A DNA stretch of 64,000 nucleotides from Paracoccus denitrificans (GCF_900100045.1 NZ_FNEA01000021.1:1-64000), one strand, 5' to 3'. Positions 18,198-28,240 are shown, counted from the first letter of the stretch. Program-made: numbers and translations. Notes: generated from the letters alone by a model not told the origin.

Positions 18198-18647
18198 CTA
18201 CGGCGCGGCATCCTGTCCTGCGAAGGCTGGGGCCAGCACCTGGGCGATCCGGGCGCCCTCTTCGGCCGGCAGTTGCGGCGGCGCCGAAAAGCTGCCGATG
18301 CCGTCCTGCAGATAGGCCTGGGACGAGACGTCGTGCACATGATGCATCGGGACGACATGCGCATGGGCATGGGCGACATGGATGCCGGTATAGAACAGCG
18401 CCACCCGCTCGACCGCGTAGATCGTCTTCATCTGCCGGGCGAGGCGCTGCGCCCAGGAGGTGATCCGGGTGGCAAGATCTTCGGGCAGGTCCTCGAACCA
18501 GGGATAATGCCGCTTGGGGATGATCAGGCAATGGCCGGGGCGGATGGGATGCAGATCCAGAAAGGCCAGGATCTCGTCGTCCTCATGGACCCGGTGCGCC
18601 GGCAATTCGCCGCGTGCGATGCGGCAGAACAGGCAATCGTCTGACAT
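18198..18647 (-). CDS. HIT family nucleotide hydrolase/transferase
   Basis: This 149-residue histidine-triad protein starts with the CLFCRIARGELPAHRV zinc-type motif (two cysteines, C5 and C8). It has DDEILAFLDLHPIRPGHCLI, and the triad appears as HVAHAHAHVVPM. HIT proteins hydrolyse purine nucleoside phosphoramidates or dinucleotides in the cytoplasm. It lies 62 bases from the stop side of ahcY on the same strand, so ahcY and this gene could be cotranscribed. If so, nucleoside salvage downstream of S-adenosylhomocysteine cleavage would be a fitting role (inference). Confidence 0.88.
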   Translation of the reverse strand: MSDDCLFCRIARGELPAHRVHEDDEILAFLDLHPIRPGHCLIIPKRHYPWFEDLPEDLATRITSWAQRLARQMKTIYAVERVALFYTGIHVAHAHAHVVPMHHVHDVSSQAYLQDGIGSFSAPPQLPAEEGARIAQVLAPAFAGQDAAP

Positions 18648-18709
18648 CTGGCAACCCTCTTGCCGCTATGCGGCGCAGGCCCCGGGGTGCCCGGGACCCG
18701 CGCAAATGC

Positions 18710-20101
18710 TCAGTAACGGTAATGCTCCGCCTTGAACGGCCCTTCCGGGGTCACGCCGATGTAATCGGCCTGTTCCCGGCTGAGCTTGGTCAGCTTGACG
18801 CCGATCTTGTCCAGATGCAGCCGGGCGACCTTTTCGTCCAGCGCCTTGGGCAGGATATAGACCCCCGGCGCATATTCGTCGTTCTTGGTCCACAGCTCGA
18901 TCTGGGCCAGAACCTGGTTGGTGAAGCTTGCCGACATCACGAAGCTGGGATGCCCGGTCGCGTTGCCCAGGTTCAGCAGCCGGCCTTCGGACAGCAGGAT
19001 GATGCGATTGCCCGAGGGCATCTCGATCATGTCCACCTGTTCCTTGACGTTGGTCCATTTGTGGTTGCGCAGCGCCGCGACCTGGATCTCGTTGTCGAAA
19101 TGGCCGATATTGCCGACGATGGCCATGTCCTTCATCTCGCGCATGTGCTCGATGCGGATCACGTCCTTGTTGCCGGTGGTTGAGACGAAGATGTCGGCGG
19201 TTGCGACCACATCCTCCAGCAGCACCACCTCGAACCCGTCCATGGCGGCTTGCAGCGCGCAGATCGGATCGACCTCGGTCACCTTGACGCGTGCGCCGGC
19301 GCCGCGCAGCGACGCGGCCGAGCCCTTGCCCACGTCGCCATAGCCGCAGACCACCGCGACCTTGCCGGCCATCATCACGTCGGTGGCGCGGCGGATGCCG
19401 TCGACCAGCGATTCCTTGCAGCCGTACTTGTTGTCGAATTTCGACTTGGTGACGCTGTCGTTCACGTTGATCGCCGGGAAGGGCAAGAGCCCCTTCTTGT
19501 GCAGGTCGTAAAGCCGATGCACGCCGGTCGTGGTTTCCTCGCTGACGCCCCGGATCGCATCGCGCTGCCTGGTGAACCAGCCGGGCGAGGCTTCCAGCCG
19601 CTTGCGGATCTGGGCGAACAGCGCCTCTTCCTCCTCGCTGGTGGGCACGTCGATCAGCCCGGTTTCGCCGGCCTCGACGCGCGCGCCCAGCAGCACATAC
19701 ATGGTCGCGTCGCCGCCATCGTCCAGGATCATGTTCGCCGGACCTTCCGCGAACTGGAAGATCTGGTCGGTATAGGACCAGTATTCCGGCAGCGTCTCGC
19801 CCTTGACGGCAAAGACCGGGATGCCGGCTTTCGCAATGGCCGCCGCCGCATGGTCCTGGGTCGAGAAGATGTTGCAGGACGCCCAGCGGACCTCGGCCCC
19901 CAGCGCCACCAGCGTCTCGATCAGCACGGCGGTCTGCACCGTCATGTGCAGGCTGCCGGCGATGCGGGCGCCCTTCAGCGGCTTCGCCTCGCCGTATTCC
20001 GCGCGCAGCGCCATCAGGCCGGGCATCTCGGTTTCGGCGATGTCCAGTTCCTTGCGGCCGTAATCGGCCAGGGCGATGTCTCGGATGATGGAATCGGTCA
20101 T
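18710..20101 (-). CDS. ahcY: Adenosylhomocysteinase
   Basis: AhcY reversibly cleaves S-adenosylhomocysteine to adenosine and homocysteine, using bound NAD. The 463-residue protein has the substrate-domain segments [16 protein letters not shown] and [17 protein letters not shown]. It also has [15 protein letters not shown] with the catalytic lysine, the NAD-binding [11 protein letters not shown] and the C-terminal HYRY ending. It is full length and intact. The 5' region (20102-20170) shows neither the SAH nor the SAM/SAH riboswitch core motifs that I know, so no riboswitch is called. It lies upstream of the HIT gene on the same strand. Confidence 0.98.
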   Translation of the reverse strand: MTDSIIRDIALADYGRKELDIAETEMPGLMALRAEYGEAKPLKGARIAGSLHMTVQTAVLIETLVALGAEVRWASCNIFSTQDHAAAAIAKAGIPVFAVKGETLPEYWSYTDQIFQFAEGPANMILDDGGDATMYVLLGARVEAGETGLIDVPTSEEEEALFAQIRKRLEASPGWFTRQRDAIRGVSEETTTGVHRLYDLHKKGLLPFPAINVNDSVTKSKFDNKYGCKESLVDGIRRATDVMMAGKVAVVCGYGDVGKGSAASLRGAGARVKVTEVDPICALQAAMDGFEVVLLEDVVATADIFVSTTGNKDVIRIEHMREMKDMAIVGNIGHFDNEIQVAALRNHKWTNVKEQVDMIEMPSGNRIILLSEGRLLNLGNATGHPSFVMSASFTNQVLAQIELWTKNDEYAPGVYILPKALDEKVARLHLDKIGVKLTKLSREQADYIGVTPEGPFKAEHYRY

Positions 20102-20170
20102 GGGGCCCTCGCGCCTTGTGCTGTCGGCGCGGCCTTACCATTCCCGGCGCGGTCCTGCAAACCCAAGCGG

Positions 20171-20614
20171 TCAGCCGTTGAAACCCGCCTTGACGAAGAA
20201 CACCTGCGGGCTGGTCGCATCGCTGAACCCGATCCCCGAGGCGATCACGCAGCTTGTCGCATCCGGCCGCTCGAACACCACCGTCCAGGTGCCCAGCACG
20301 TCCGAGCCCCACAGCGTGACGCCATCGGTCCCGGTGGCGATGCGGGCCTCGCCGAAATCATGGCTCAGGGTCTGCTCCAGATCGGCCTTGTGCTCGCACC
20401 AGGGCTGGTCGTCCACCGCGTCCTCGGACAGCGGCAGGGTGCGCGCCACCTCGCGGACGGCGCGCGGGTCCATGCCGGCGATGGCGGACCATCCGCGCGG
20501 ATCGGCCATGTTCTCCTCGCGGGTCTGGATCGACGCCTGCGCGGATTGGCCGGGCAGGGCCAGCAGCACCGCCAGCAGGGCGGGTGCGATGCGGGGGGCC
20601 AGGGTCATGTTCAT
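20171..20614 (-). CDS. Exported protein of unknown function
   Basis: This 147-residue protein has a clear Sec signal peptide (about 1-27, ending QSAQA). The mature part of about 120 residues has two cysteines (in QPWCEHKAD and DATSCVIAS), probably a disulfide in the periplasm. I do not recognise the family with certainty. Similar small proteins with a 'TSCVIASG' tail are common in Rhodobacterales and often annotated hypothetical. It lies 69 bases upstream of ahcY on the same strand and divergent from glk. Confidence 0.65.
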   Translation of the reverse strand: MNMTLAPRIAPALLAVLLALPGQSAQASIQTREENMADPRGWSAIAGMDPRAVREVARTLPLSEDAVDDQPWCEHKADLEQTLSHDFGEARIATGTDGVTLWGSDVLGTWTVVFERPDATSCVIASGIGFSDATSPQVFFVKAGFNG

Positions 20615-20703
20615 TGCCTCAACCTTTCGCTTGCGCGGGTGATCGACGGAAAAACCCGCGCCGACCCGCCGGGGTTCCCGAAAAGTTCTGGCAGGGATGC
20701 GAA

Positions 20704-20717
20704 TGTGAGCGCTAGCA
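20704..20717 (+). promoter_or_regulatory. LacI/GalR-type operator upstream of glk
   Basis: TGTGAGCGCTAGCA fits exactly the LacI-family operator pattern TGNNANCGNTNNCA, with the central CG. It lies 62 bases upstream of the glk ATG in a divergent gap. No LacI regulator is encoded in the window, so control in trans is inferred. Confidence 0.5.
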
Positions 20718-20779
20718 GGATCGTGCCGGATGGCTTAGAAGGGCCCGAACGAGGCTACGCGGCAAAGGGGGGGGAAGGC

Positions 20780-21703
20780 ATGGCGATCCTGTTGGCGGAT
20801 GTGGGCGGCACCAATGCGCGGATGGCGCTGGCGCGGGACGGCGCGCTTGCGTCCGGGACCATCACCCGGTTTCGCGGCGACGACCATGCCAGCTTCGACG
20901 AGGTGGTGACGAAGTTCCTGGCCCAGCAGGGCAGCCCGCGGATCGACGCGGTCTGCGTCGCCGTCGCCGGCCCGGTCTGGGGTGACGAGGCGCGGCTGAC
21001 CAATCGCGACTGGACCTTTTCCGAGGCGCGGCTTTGCGCGCTGTCCGGCGCCCCGCGCGCCCGGCTGATCAACGACCTGACCGCCCTGGGCTATGCCACG
21101 CCCGCGCTGGACGGCGAGGCGGCGGGTTTCCTGCGCGCGGCGCCCGAGGGTGCGTTGTCGAACGGCCAGCGGCTGGTGGTGAATGCCGGCACCGGCTTCA
21201 ACGTCTGCGCGGTCAAGGTGCTGCCGGACGGCGGGATCGCCTGCCTCGAGGCCGAGGAAGGCCATACCCGCCTGCCGCTTTCGGTGGCCGATCCGCTGGC
21301 CGAGGCACTGGGCGATGCCGGCCGTGCGATTGATTCGGTCGAGGAGCTGTTCGCCGGCCGCGGCCTTGCCCGGCTGCACGCGCTGCGCATGGGCACGCCG
21401 CAGGGCCGGGCCGAAACCGTGGTTGCCGCCGCCGCCGAAGGCGATGGCGCGGCCGAGGAAACGCTGGCGCTTTATGCCCGGCTGTTCGGGCTCCTCTGCC
21501 GCGAACTTGCCTTGCGATTCATGCCGATGGACGGGATGTTCCTGGCCGGCAGTGTCGCCCGCTCCTGTACCGATCGGTTCGAAATTTTCGAGCGCGCCTT
21601 CCTCTCCGACCCGCTGATGGCGCGGATTCCGCAGGCGGTCCCGGTCGGCGTGATCCGCGACGACATGGCCGCGCTGCATGGCTGTCTGGCCGCAATCCGC
21701 TGA
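20780..21703 (+). CDS. glk: Glucokinase (Glk family)
   Basis: This enzyme phosphorylates glucose to glucose-6-phosphate with ATP. The 307-residue protein begins with the phosphate loop LLADVGGTNARMAL. It contains AVAGPVWGDEARLTNRDW (sugar site), LINDLTALGYA, NAGTGFNVC and the glucokinase-type EEGHTRLPL. The start at 20780 follows GGGGAAGG. A longer ORF to 19250 is only antisense to ahcY. A LacI-type operator upstream suggests sugar-responsive control. In this family some members prefer other hexoses; glucose is the best guess. Confidence 0.92.
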   Translation: MAILLADVGGTNARMALARDGALASGTITRFRGDDHASFDEVVTKFLAQQGSPRIDAVCVAVAGPVWGDEARLTNRDWTFSEARLCALSGAPRARLINDLTALGYATPALDGEAAGFLRAAPEGALSNGQRLVVNAGTGFNVCAVKVLPDGGIACLEAEEGHTRLPLSVADPLAEALGDAGRAIDSVEELFAGRGLARLHALRMGTPQGRAETVVAAAAEGDGAAEETLALYARLFGLLCRELALRFMPMDGMFLAGSVARSCTDRFEIFERAFLSDPLMARIPQAVPVGVIRDDMAALHGCLAAIR

Positions 21704-21794
21704 AAATCGCCCGAATTCGGGCTGCTGCGCTGGATTTTGTTAACGCGGCCTGCGATGCTTCCGGCAAAACCGCCAGAAGCAGGGCAATCAGGCA

Positions 21795-23678
21795 ATGAAA
21801 AGCTGGATCAAGGCAGGAACGGCTGCCGTAATCGTGCTGGGAACCGGCGCGGGCATGGTCTGGGCGCAGTCCTCGGGCTCGCCTTCCTCCTCGCCCTTTT
21901 CGGGCTGGTTCGGCAGGGACAGCAATGACGGCTCGCCCGTCAACCTGGATTTCCAGGTCGATGGCGGCGACGACGATCTGCTTCCGGCGATCCGGCAAAC
22001 CTCGCTTCTGGTCAGCGCGCAGGACGAGGGGCGGGTGACCGGGCAGGACATCCTGGCTGCCGCGCGGGGCGATTACGCCCGCATCCTGGGCGTGCTTTAC
22101 GATCAGGGCTATTATTCGGGCATCATCGACATCTCGCTGGACGGGGTCGAGGCGGCCAGCATCGCACCGCTGGACGCGCCGAAGGTGGTGCAGAAGGTGG
22201 TGGTCTCGGTCCAGCCGGGGCCGCGCTTTCGCTACAGCCGCGCCGAGATCGCGCCGGTGGCGCCGGGGACCGAGCTGCCGCGCGGCTATCGGCGGGGCGA
22301 GGTCGCCCGCACCGGCGACATGAAGAACGCCGCGACCTCGGGCGTTGCCGGCTGGCGCGATGTCGGCCATGCCAAGGCCGAGGTGGCCGAGACCGAGATC
22401 ATCGCCGATCACGCCACCAACCTGATCGACAGCCGCATCCGCCTGGCGCCTGGCCCCGAACTGCGCTTCGGCCAGCTGACCATTCGCGGCTACCAGCGCA
22501 TGGACCCGCGCCGGCTGCGCAAGATCGCCGGTTTCCCCGAGGGCGAGCGCTTCGATCCCGAAAAGCTCGACGACGTGCGCAAGCGCCTGCGCCGCTCGGG
22601 CGTGTTCTCGGCCATCACCCTGACCGAGGCCGACCAGATCGGCCCCGGCAATACGCTGGACGTCGACCTGCTGGTGGCCGAGCAAAAGCTGCGCCGGCTG
22701 GGCGCGGGTTTCGAATATTCCAACACCGACGGACTGTCGCTGACCGGCTACTGGATCAACCGCAACCTGTTCCGCGGCGGCGAGCGGCTGCGCGTCGATG
22801 CCAGCATCTCGGATATCGGCGGCGATACCGGGCGCGACTACAGCCTGGGGCTGCGCGTCGACCGGCCGGCCACCATCACCGCCGACACCACCGGATATGT
22901 GCTGGCCAAGGTCGAAAGCCTTCAGGAAGAGGATTACGACCTCAAGTCCGGCACCTTCGGCCTGGGGTTCACCTGGATTCCCAGCGACGAACTGACGGCC
23001 GACATCGCCCTGCAATACCGGGCGCTGCGCGTCGACGACGATAGCGGCCGCACCAATTTCCGGCTGTTCGCCCTGCCGACCCTGGTCACCTGGGACAAGC
23101 GGGACGAGCCGAACGACGCCAAGCGCGGCTATTGGCTGTCGGGGGGCATCACCCCCTTTGTCGGCCTGCAGGACGAGACCGGCTCGGGTGCGCAGATATT
23201 GGCCGAGGGTCGGGCCTATTACAGCTTCGGCACCGAGGACCGCTTCACGCTGGCCGGCCGGGCGCGGCTGGGCACCGTGGTCGGCCCAGAGATCGAGGAA
23301 ACCCCGCGCGACTATCTGTTCTGGTCCGGCGGCGGCGGCACGGTGCGCGGCCATTCCTATGAATCGCTGGGCGTCGAGGTCATCCAGGGCCCCGACGGCC
23401 CGGTCAGGACCGGCGGCATGTCCATCGTCACCCTGACCGCCGAGGCCCGCATCCAGGTCCGCGAGCGTATCGGTCTGGCGCTTTTCGCCGATGCAGGCCG
23501 GGTCTGGGAGGACAGCAGCTGGTCCGGCGCCAGCGGCTGGCAGGCCGGGGCCGGCGCGGGCATCCGCTACAAGACCCCCATCGGCCCGATGCGCTTCGAC
23601 ATCGCCACCCCGGTCGGCGGCGGCGATGGCGACGAGGGCGGGGTGCAGGTCTATATCGGTCTGGGGCAGGCGTTCTGA
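21795..23678 (+). CDS. tamA: Translocation and assembly module protein TamA (Omp85 family)
   Basis: TamA is the outer-membrane barrel of the TAM complex, which assists insertion of outer-membrane proteins and works with TamB. The 627-residue product has a signal peptide (about 1-24, ending VWA), a short Ser-rich stretch and three POTRA-like domains to about residue 290 (for example LRFGQLTIRGYQRMDPRRLRK). The C-terminal 16-strand barrel has the lid-loop motif GTVRGHSYESLG and the terminal IGLGQAF. Its stop overlaps the tamB ATG by one base, a classic tamAB operon. The gap to glk is 91 bases. Confidence 0.95.
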   Translation: MKSWIKAGTAAVIVLGTGAGMVWAQSSGSPSSSPFSGWFGRDSNDGSPVNLDFQVDGGDDDLLPAIRQTSLLVSAQDEGRVTGQDILAAARGDYARILGVLYDQGYYSGIIDISLDGVEAASIAPLDAPKVVQKVVVSVQPGPRFRYSRAEIAPVAPGTELPRGYRRGEVARTGDMKNAATSGVAGWRDVGHAKAEVAETEIIADHATNLIDSRIRLAPGPELRFGQLTIRGYQRMDPRRLRKIAGFPEGERFDPEKLDDVRKRLRRSGVFSAITLTEADQIGPGNTLDVDLLVAEQKLRRLGAGFEYSNTDGLSLTGYWINRNLFRGGERLRVDASISDIGGDTGRDYSLGLRVDRPATITADTTGYVLAKVESLQEEDYDLKSGTFGLGFTWIPSDELTADIALQYRALRVDDDSGRTNFRLFALPTLVTWDKRDEPNDAKRGYWLSGGITPFVGLQDETGSGAQILAEGRAYYSFGTEDRFTLAGRARLGTVVGPEIEETPRDYLFWSGGGGTVRGHSYESLGVEVIQGPDGPVRTGGMSIVTLTAEARIQVRERIGLALFADAGRVWEDSSWSGASGWQAGAGAGIRYKTPIGPMRFDIATPVGGGDGDEGGVQVYIGLGQAF

Positions 23679-26600
23679 TGCGTGATCTGGCTTATCGTCT
23701 CGTTGTCGCACTCGGCCTGGCCTTGGCCGTTCCTCTGGCCGCGCTGGCGCAGGACACCGCTGCCGAGATCTCGCAGGAGGTCGAGGACGACCGCGGCTTC
23801 ATCACCCGCTTCCTCGAGGAAAAGCTGTCCGGTGCCGGGCGGCAGGTGGTGATCGAGGGGTTCCGCGGCGCGCTTTCCTCGCGCGCGACCTTCGACCGCA
23901 TGACCATCGCCGATGACGACGGGGTCTGGATCACGCTGGAAAACGGCGCGATGCAATGGACCCGCTCGGCGCTTTTGTCCCGGCGGGTCGAGATCAACGA
24001 GCTTTCGGCCGAGCGCATCATCCTGCCGCGCCTGCCGGGTGGCGGCGACAGCGCACCGCAGGCCGAGGCGCGGGAGTTTTCCCTGCCGCAACTGCCGGTG
24101 GGGGTGAACATCGATCGCATCGCCGTCGAACGGGTGGAACTGGGCCAGCCGATCATCGGGCAAGAGGCGGTGATCGCGATCGACGGCTCGATGAACCTGT
24201 CGGGCGGCGAGGGCGAGACCAAGCTGACCATCAACCGCGTGGACGGGCCGCGCGGCGAGTTTGCGCTGGATACGAGCTTTTCCAACGAAACGCGGGTTCT
24301 GCGCCTGGACCTCAAGCTGGACGAGGATCGCGACGGGCTGTTCGCCAATATCGTCAAGCTGCACGACCGACCCGCCGTCCGCGCCGAGATCGCGGGCGAA
24401 GGGCCGATGTCGGACTTCAACGCCAACATCCAGCTTGCGACCGACGGCCAGCCGCGCGTGACCGGCATCGTCTCGGTCGATGCGGCCGAGCGCGACGGCG
24501 CCCCCGGCACTGCCTTCCGCGCCGAACTTGGCGGCGACGTGGCCGCGCTTGTCCCGCCGCAGCATCGCGCCTTTTTCGGCACGCAATCCCAGCTTCTGGC
24601 CGAGGGCTGGCGCGGGCAGGACGGCCGGCTGGTCATCCCCTCGCTGCGGCTGGCGACCGAGGCGCTGCGGCTGGACGGCAACCTTGCCACCACCAGTCGC
24701 GGCGCGCCGGAAAGCGCGCATCTGACGCTGCTGCTGGGCGAGGACGCTGGCGCCACGCAATTGCCGGTGCGGCTGCCCTGGGCCGACCGGCCGACCACCG
24801 TGCGCTCGGGCAGCCTGCGGCTGGATTACGACGCGGCGCAGGGCTCGGGCTGGGTGCTCAAGGGCGTGGTGGGCGATATCGTTCGCGACGACGTTGCGCT
24901 TTCCGAATTGCGGATGGACGGGCGCGGCCGTATCGCGCTGACCCCCGAGCAGGCGCTGGAAGAGGTGCGCGGCTGGATCGCCTTCGGCATGGACGACCTG
25001 GCGCCGGCCGATCCGGGCATGGCGCAGGCCCTGGGCCGGACGCTGAACGGCGGCCTGAACTTTGCCTTCACCCCCGGCAATGCGCTGCAGCTTTGGGGCA
25101 TGAACATCAACGGCGAGGATTTCGGCTTCAAGGGCGAGACGACCGTTTCGGGCCTGCGCTCGGGCATCACGCTGTCGGGCGACATCACCGCGCAGCATCG
25201 CAATGTCGGCCGCTTCTCGACCCTGGCCGGGCGCGAGCTTGGCGGCACCGCCGATGCCCATATCAAGGGCCGCTATGCGCTGCTGGGCAAGGGCTTCGAT
25301 GTCGAGGCGCAGGTCCTGGGCAACGACATCCGCATCGGCCAGGACCATGCCGACCGCATGCTGGCCGGCCAGTCGCGCATCGAGCTCAGCGCCCGGCGTG
25401 ACACCTCGGGCATCAACCTGCGCAAGCTGACGGTGAACGCCCAGAACCTGACGGCCGAGGCGCAGGGCCGGCTGGACAGCTATTCCAGCACCCTGACCGC
25501 AACCATCGCCATGCCCGACCTGTCTGTCGCCGACCCGGATTTTTCGGGCAGCGTCCGCACCGAGGCCCGCGTCACCGGCGCTGCCGGCACGCGCAAGATC
25601 ACCCTGACCGGCAAGGCGCAGGACCTCGTCACCGGCATTGCCGAGCTCGACGGTGCGCTGAAGGGCGAAACCGACCTGCTGGTCGAGGCCGCCGAGGCGC
25701 AGGGCAGTTTCGAGGTGCAGACCTTCCGGCTGACCAATCCGCAGCTTGATGCGCAGGGCCGGGGCAATTTCGCCAAGGGTGCAATGGATGCCGCGCTGGA
25801 CCTGTCGATGCCCGACCTTGCGGTGCTGGGGCGCGGCTTCTCGGGCGGGTTGACCGCCGAGGCGACGGCGGTGGAACAGGACGGCGTTCGCCGGATTGAG
25901 CTGACCGGGCGCGGCACCGAACTGCGCTTCGGCCAGCAGGACGTCGACGGCGCGCTGACCGGCGTGACCGACCTGCGCCTTTCGGCCGAGCAGCGCGGCG
26001 ACGAGATCGCCGTGCATGATTTCAACCTGACCAACCAGCAGATGCTGGCGACTGCGCAGGGCCGCATCGCGCCCAGCGGCACCAACATGACCGGCCGGGT
26101 CGAGGTAAGGTCGCTGGCCAGCTTCGGCCGCGGCTGGCGCGGTGCGCTGAACGCGCAGGGCAGCTTCAAGGACGACGGTTCGGGCGCGCGGCGGCTGGAC
26201 GTGACCGGCACCGGCACCGACCTGTCCTTTGGCCAGGCACAAGTCGATGGCGCGCTGGCGGGCGAGACCCGGCTGGCGCTGCACGGGGTCGAGCGCGACG
26301 GCGTGTTTTCCATCGAGACCGCCACGGTCGAGAACCCGCGCCTGAACATTGGCGCCGAGGGCCGCGTGGGCCAGGGCGCGACCGACCTGACCGCGACGCT
26401 GCGTGCGGACGACCTGCGCTTTCTTGGCCGCGGCTTCCGGGGCGCGGTCAGCGCCTCGGGCCATGTCGTGGACCAGCAGGGGGGCGGGCGTCAGATCACC
26501 GCCAACGGTTCGGCGCGCGGGCTGGGCGTGGGCAATCCGCAGGCCGATGCCGTGCTGGCGGGCGAGACCAGCTTCGACCTCGACGCCGCGCAGCGCCCCG

Positions 26601-28183
26601 ATGGCAGCCTGACCGTCAGCCGGCTGCGCGCCGGCAACGGCCAGTTCAGCATTACCGGCGACGGCAACCCGACCGAGGGGCTGAACCTCGATGCCCGGCT
26701 GAACGACCTGGGCCTTGTGGTGCCGGGCTTTCCTGGGCCGGCCACCGTTGCCGGCACCATCCGCAACACCGGCCGCGCCTATGACGTGAACCTGACCGCG
26801 ACCGGGCCGGGCAATACCCAGGCAAGGGTGACCGGCACGGCGGCGACGGATCTGTCCACTGCCGATATCACGGTCAGCGGCAGCAGCAATGCCGCCGCGG
26901 CGAATCCCTTCCTGCGCACCCGCTCGGTCGAGGGGCCGCTGAGCTTCGATCTGCGCCTGAACGGCCGGCCGGCGCTGGAATCGCTGTCGGGCCGGGTGGC
27001 GCTGACGAATGGCCGGCTGGCCGAGCCGCGCTTCGGCCTGGCTGTCGGCAGCCTGAACGCCAATGCCGATTTCAACGCCGGCCGCATCGCCGTCGATCTG
27101 CGCGGCGCGGTCGAGGCCGGAGGGACCATCACCGTCAGCGGTCCGGTCAGCCTGGTGGGCGACCGGCAGATGAACCTGGACGTGCGGCTGTCCGACGTGG
27201 TGCTGCGCGACCCGAACCTTTACCAGACGCTGGTGAACGGCGCGATCAACGTCGCGGGCACGGTGGGGCAGGGGCCGCTGGTCTCGGGCCGCATCGATGT
27301 CGGCCATACCGAATTGCGCATCCCCTCGACCGGGCTGGGCGGCGCCAAGGCGATCCCGGACATCATCCACCGTTCCGAACGCCCGCCGCAGCGCCAGACC
27401 CGCGCCAAGGCCGGGCTGCTGGAATATCCCAGCGAAGCCTCGCGCCAGGCCGGTATGGCCGCACCGCCGGCGACGCCGCCGGCCAATCCCGCGCGGTTCG
27501 ACCTGCTGATCTCGGCCCCTTCGCAGGTCTTTGTCCGCGGTCGCGGCGTCGATGCCGAACTGGGCGGCGAGTTGCGCCTGACCGGCAATGCCCGCCAGCC
27601 CATTCCCATCGGCCAGCTGGAACTGATCCGCGGCCGGGTCGACCTGCTGGGCAAGCGCTTCGACATGACCGAGGGGCTGATCGAATTGCAGGGCAGCCTG
27701 ATCCCGGTGATCCGGCTGGTGGCCGAGACGGTGCAGGACGGCATCACAACCCGCATCATCATCGACGGCGAGGCGCAGGATCCCGAGATCACCTTTGAAT
27801 CCTCGCCCGAGATGCCGCAGGAAGAGGTGCTGTCGCAACTGCTCTTCGGCCGCGGCCTCGACAATATCAGCGCCTTGCAGGCCGCGCAGCTGGCCAGCGC
27901 CGTCGCGACGCTGGCCGGGCGCGGCGGCGAGGGGATCGTCGGGCGGCTGCGCGCCTCGACCGGGCTCGACGACCTGGACCTGGCCACGGACGATCAGGGC
28001 AACGTCTCGGTCCGGGCGGGCAAGTATCTATCCGAGAACCTCTATACCGACGTGCAGGTCGGCGGCGACGGCAAGACCAAGCTGAACCTGAACCTGGACA
28101 TTTCCCAGACCCTGACCGCCCGTGGCTCGGTGGACAGCGAGGGCGAAAGCACCATCGGCCTGTTCTACGAACGCGACTACTGA
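23678..28183 (+). CDS. tamB: Translocation and assembly module protein TamB (AsmA-like bridge)
   Basis: TamB spans the periplasm as a long beta-helical groove that links the inner membrane to TamA and is implicated in phospholipid transport. The 1501-residue protein has one N-terminal membrane anchor (about 5-25) and a very long beta-rich repeat region. Its C-terminal TamB/DUF490 domain (about 1150-1501) includes LGGELRLTGNARQPIPIG, SPEMPQEEVLSQLLFGRGL and VSVRAGKYLSENLYTDVQV. Residues about 612-1010 are made of recognisable tandem modules of about 99 residues. It is coupled to tamA and followed by a hairpin terminator. A large antisense ORF (23651-27838) is a GC-skew artefact. Confidence 0.95.
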   Translation: MRDLAYRLVVALGLALAVPLAALAQDTAAEISQEVEDDRGFITRFLEEKLSGAGRQVVIEGFRGALSSRATFDRMTIADDDGVWITLENGAMQWTRSALLSRRVEINELSAERIILPRLPGGGDSAPQAEAREFSLPQLPVGVNIDRIAVERVELGQPIIGQEAVIAIDGSMNLSGGEGETKLTINRVDGPRGEFALDTSFSNETRVLRLDLKLDEDRDGLFANIVKLHDRPAVRAEIAGEGPMSDFNANIQLATDGQPRVTGIVSVDAAERDGAPGTAFRAELGGDVAALVPPQHRAFFGTQSQLLAEGWRGQDGRLVIPSLRLATEALRLDGNLATTSRGAPESAHLTLLLGEDAGATQLPVRLPWADRPTTVRSGSLRLDYDAAQGSGWVLKGVVGDIVRDDVALSELRMDGRGRIALTPEQALEEVRGWIAFGMDDLAPADPGMAQALGRTLNGGLNFAFTPGNALQLWGMNINGEDFGFKGETTVSGLRSGITLSGDITAQHRNVGRFSTLAGRELGGTADAHIKGRYALLGKGFDVEAQVLGNDIRIGQDHADRMLAGQSRIELSARRDTSGINLRKLTVNAQNLTAEAQGRLDSYSSTLTATIAMPDLSVADPDFSGSVRTEARVTGAAGTRKITLTGKAQDLVTGIAELDGALKGETDLLVEAAEAQGSFEVQTFRLTNPQLDAQGRGNFAKGAMDAALDLSMPDLAVLGRGFSGGLTAEATAVEQDGVRRIELTGRGTELRFGQQDVDGALTGVTDLRLSAEQRGDEIAVHDFNLTNQQMLATAQGRIAPSGTNMTGRVEVRSLASFGRGWRGALNAQGSFKDDGSGARRLDVTGTGTDLSFGQAQVDGALAGETRLALHGVERDGVFSIETATVENPRLNIGAEGRVGQGATDLTATLRADDLRFLGRGFRGAVSASGHVVDQQGGGRQITANGSARGLGVGNPQADAVLAGETSFDLDAAQRPDGSLTVSRLRAGNGQFSITGDGNPTEGLNLDARLNDLGLVVPGFPGPATVAGTIRNTGRAYDVNLTATGPGNTQARVTGTAATDLSTADITVSGSSNAAAANPFLRTRSVEGPLSFDLRLNGRPALESLSGRVALTNGRLAEPRFGLAVGSLNANADFNAGRIAVDLRGAVEAGGTITVSGPVSLVGDRQMNLDVRLSDVVLRDPNLYQTLVNGAINVAGTVGQGPLVSGRIDVGHTELRIPSTGLGGAKAIPDIIHRSERPPQRQTRAKAGLLEYPSEASRQAGMAAPPATPPANPARFDLLISAPSQVFVRGRGVDAELGGELRLTGNARQPIPIGQLELIRGRVDLLGKRFDMTEGLIELQGSLIPVIRLVAETVQDGITTRIIIDGEAQDPEITFESSPEMPQEEVLSQLLFGRGLDNISALQAAQLASAVATLAGRGGEGIVGRLRASTGLDDLDLATDDQGNVSVRAGKYLSENLYTDVQVGGDGKTKLNLNLDISQTLTARGSVDSEGESTIGLFYERDY
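25511..26698 (+). repeat. Four tandem ~297-bp modules inside tamB
   Basis: Equivalent residues recur at 25511, 25808, 26105 and 26405, and a weaker copy begins at 26699, so the spacing is 294-300 bases (98-100 residues). Each module carries a pattern like LxxLGRGFxG, then GRG/GTG with LxFG, then DGALxGET, then LxNPQL, then AxGR. Half-copies flank the array on both sides. The repeat is visible at protein level, with diverged DNA, so it is an old internal duplication that lengthens the beta-groove. Confidence 0.8.
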
Positions 28184-28211
28184 CCCCGGCCCCGCAAAGG
28201 CCGCAGCAATG

Positions 28212-28240
28212 GACCCCGCCCGCAGCCGCGCGGCGGGGTC
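28212..28240 (+). terminator. Hairpin terminator after tamB
   Basis: A perfect 9-bp stem (GACCCCGCC / GGCGGGGTC) with an 11-base loop lies 28 bases after the tamB stop. Only TT follows, so the terminator is probably weak, or Rho-assisted. Confidence 0.6.

Noticed and set aside
20102..20170. SAH or SAM/SAH riboswitch upstream of ahcY
   Set aside because: The short leader lacks the conserved core motifs that I know, and there is too little room for the folded aptamer.
23651..27838. A 1395-codon ORF on the minus strand opposite tamB
   Set aside because: It is a high-GC shadow frame: low-complexity Gln/Arg/Gly-rich translation, no domain recognised, and entirely antisense to a well-supported TamB.
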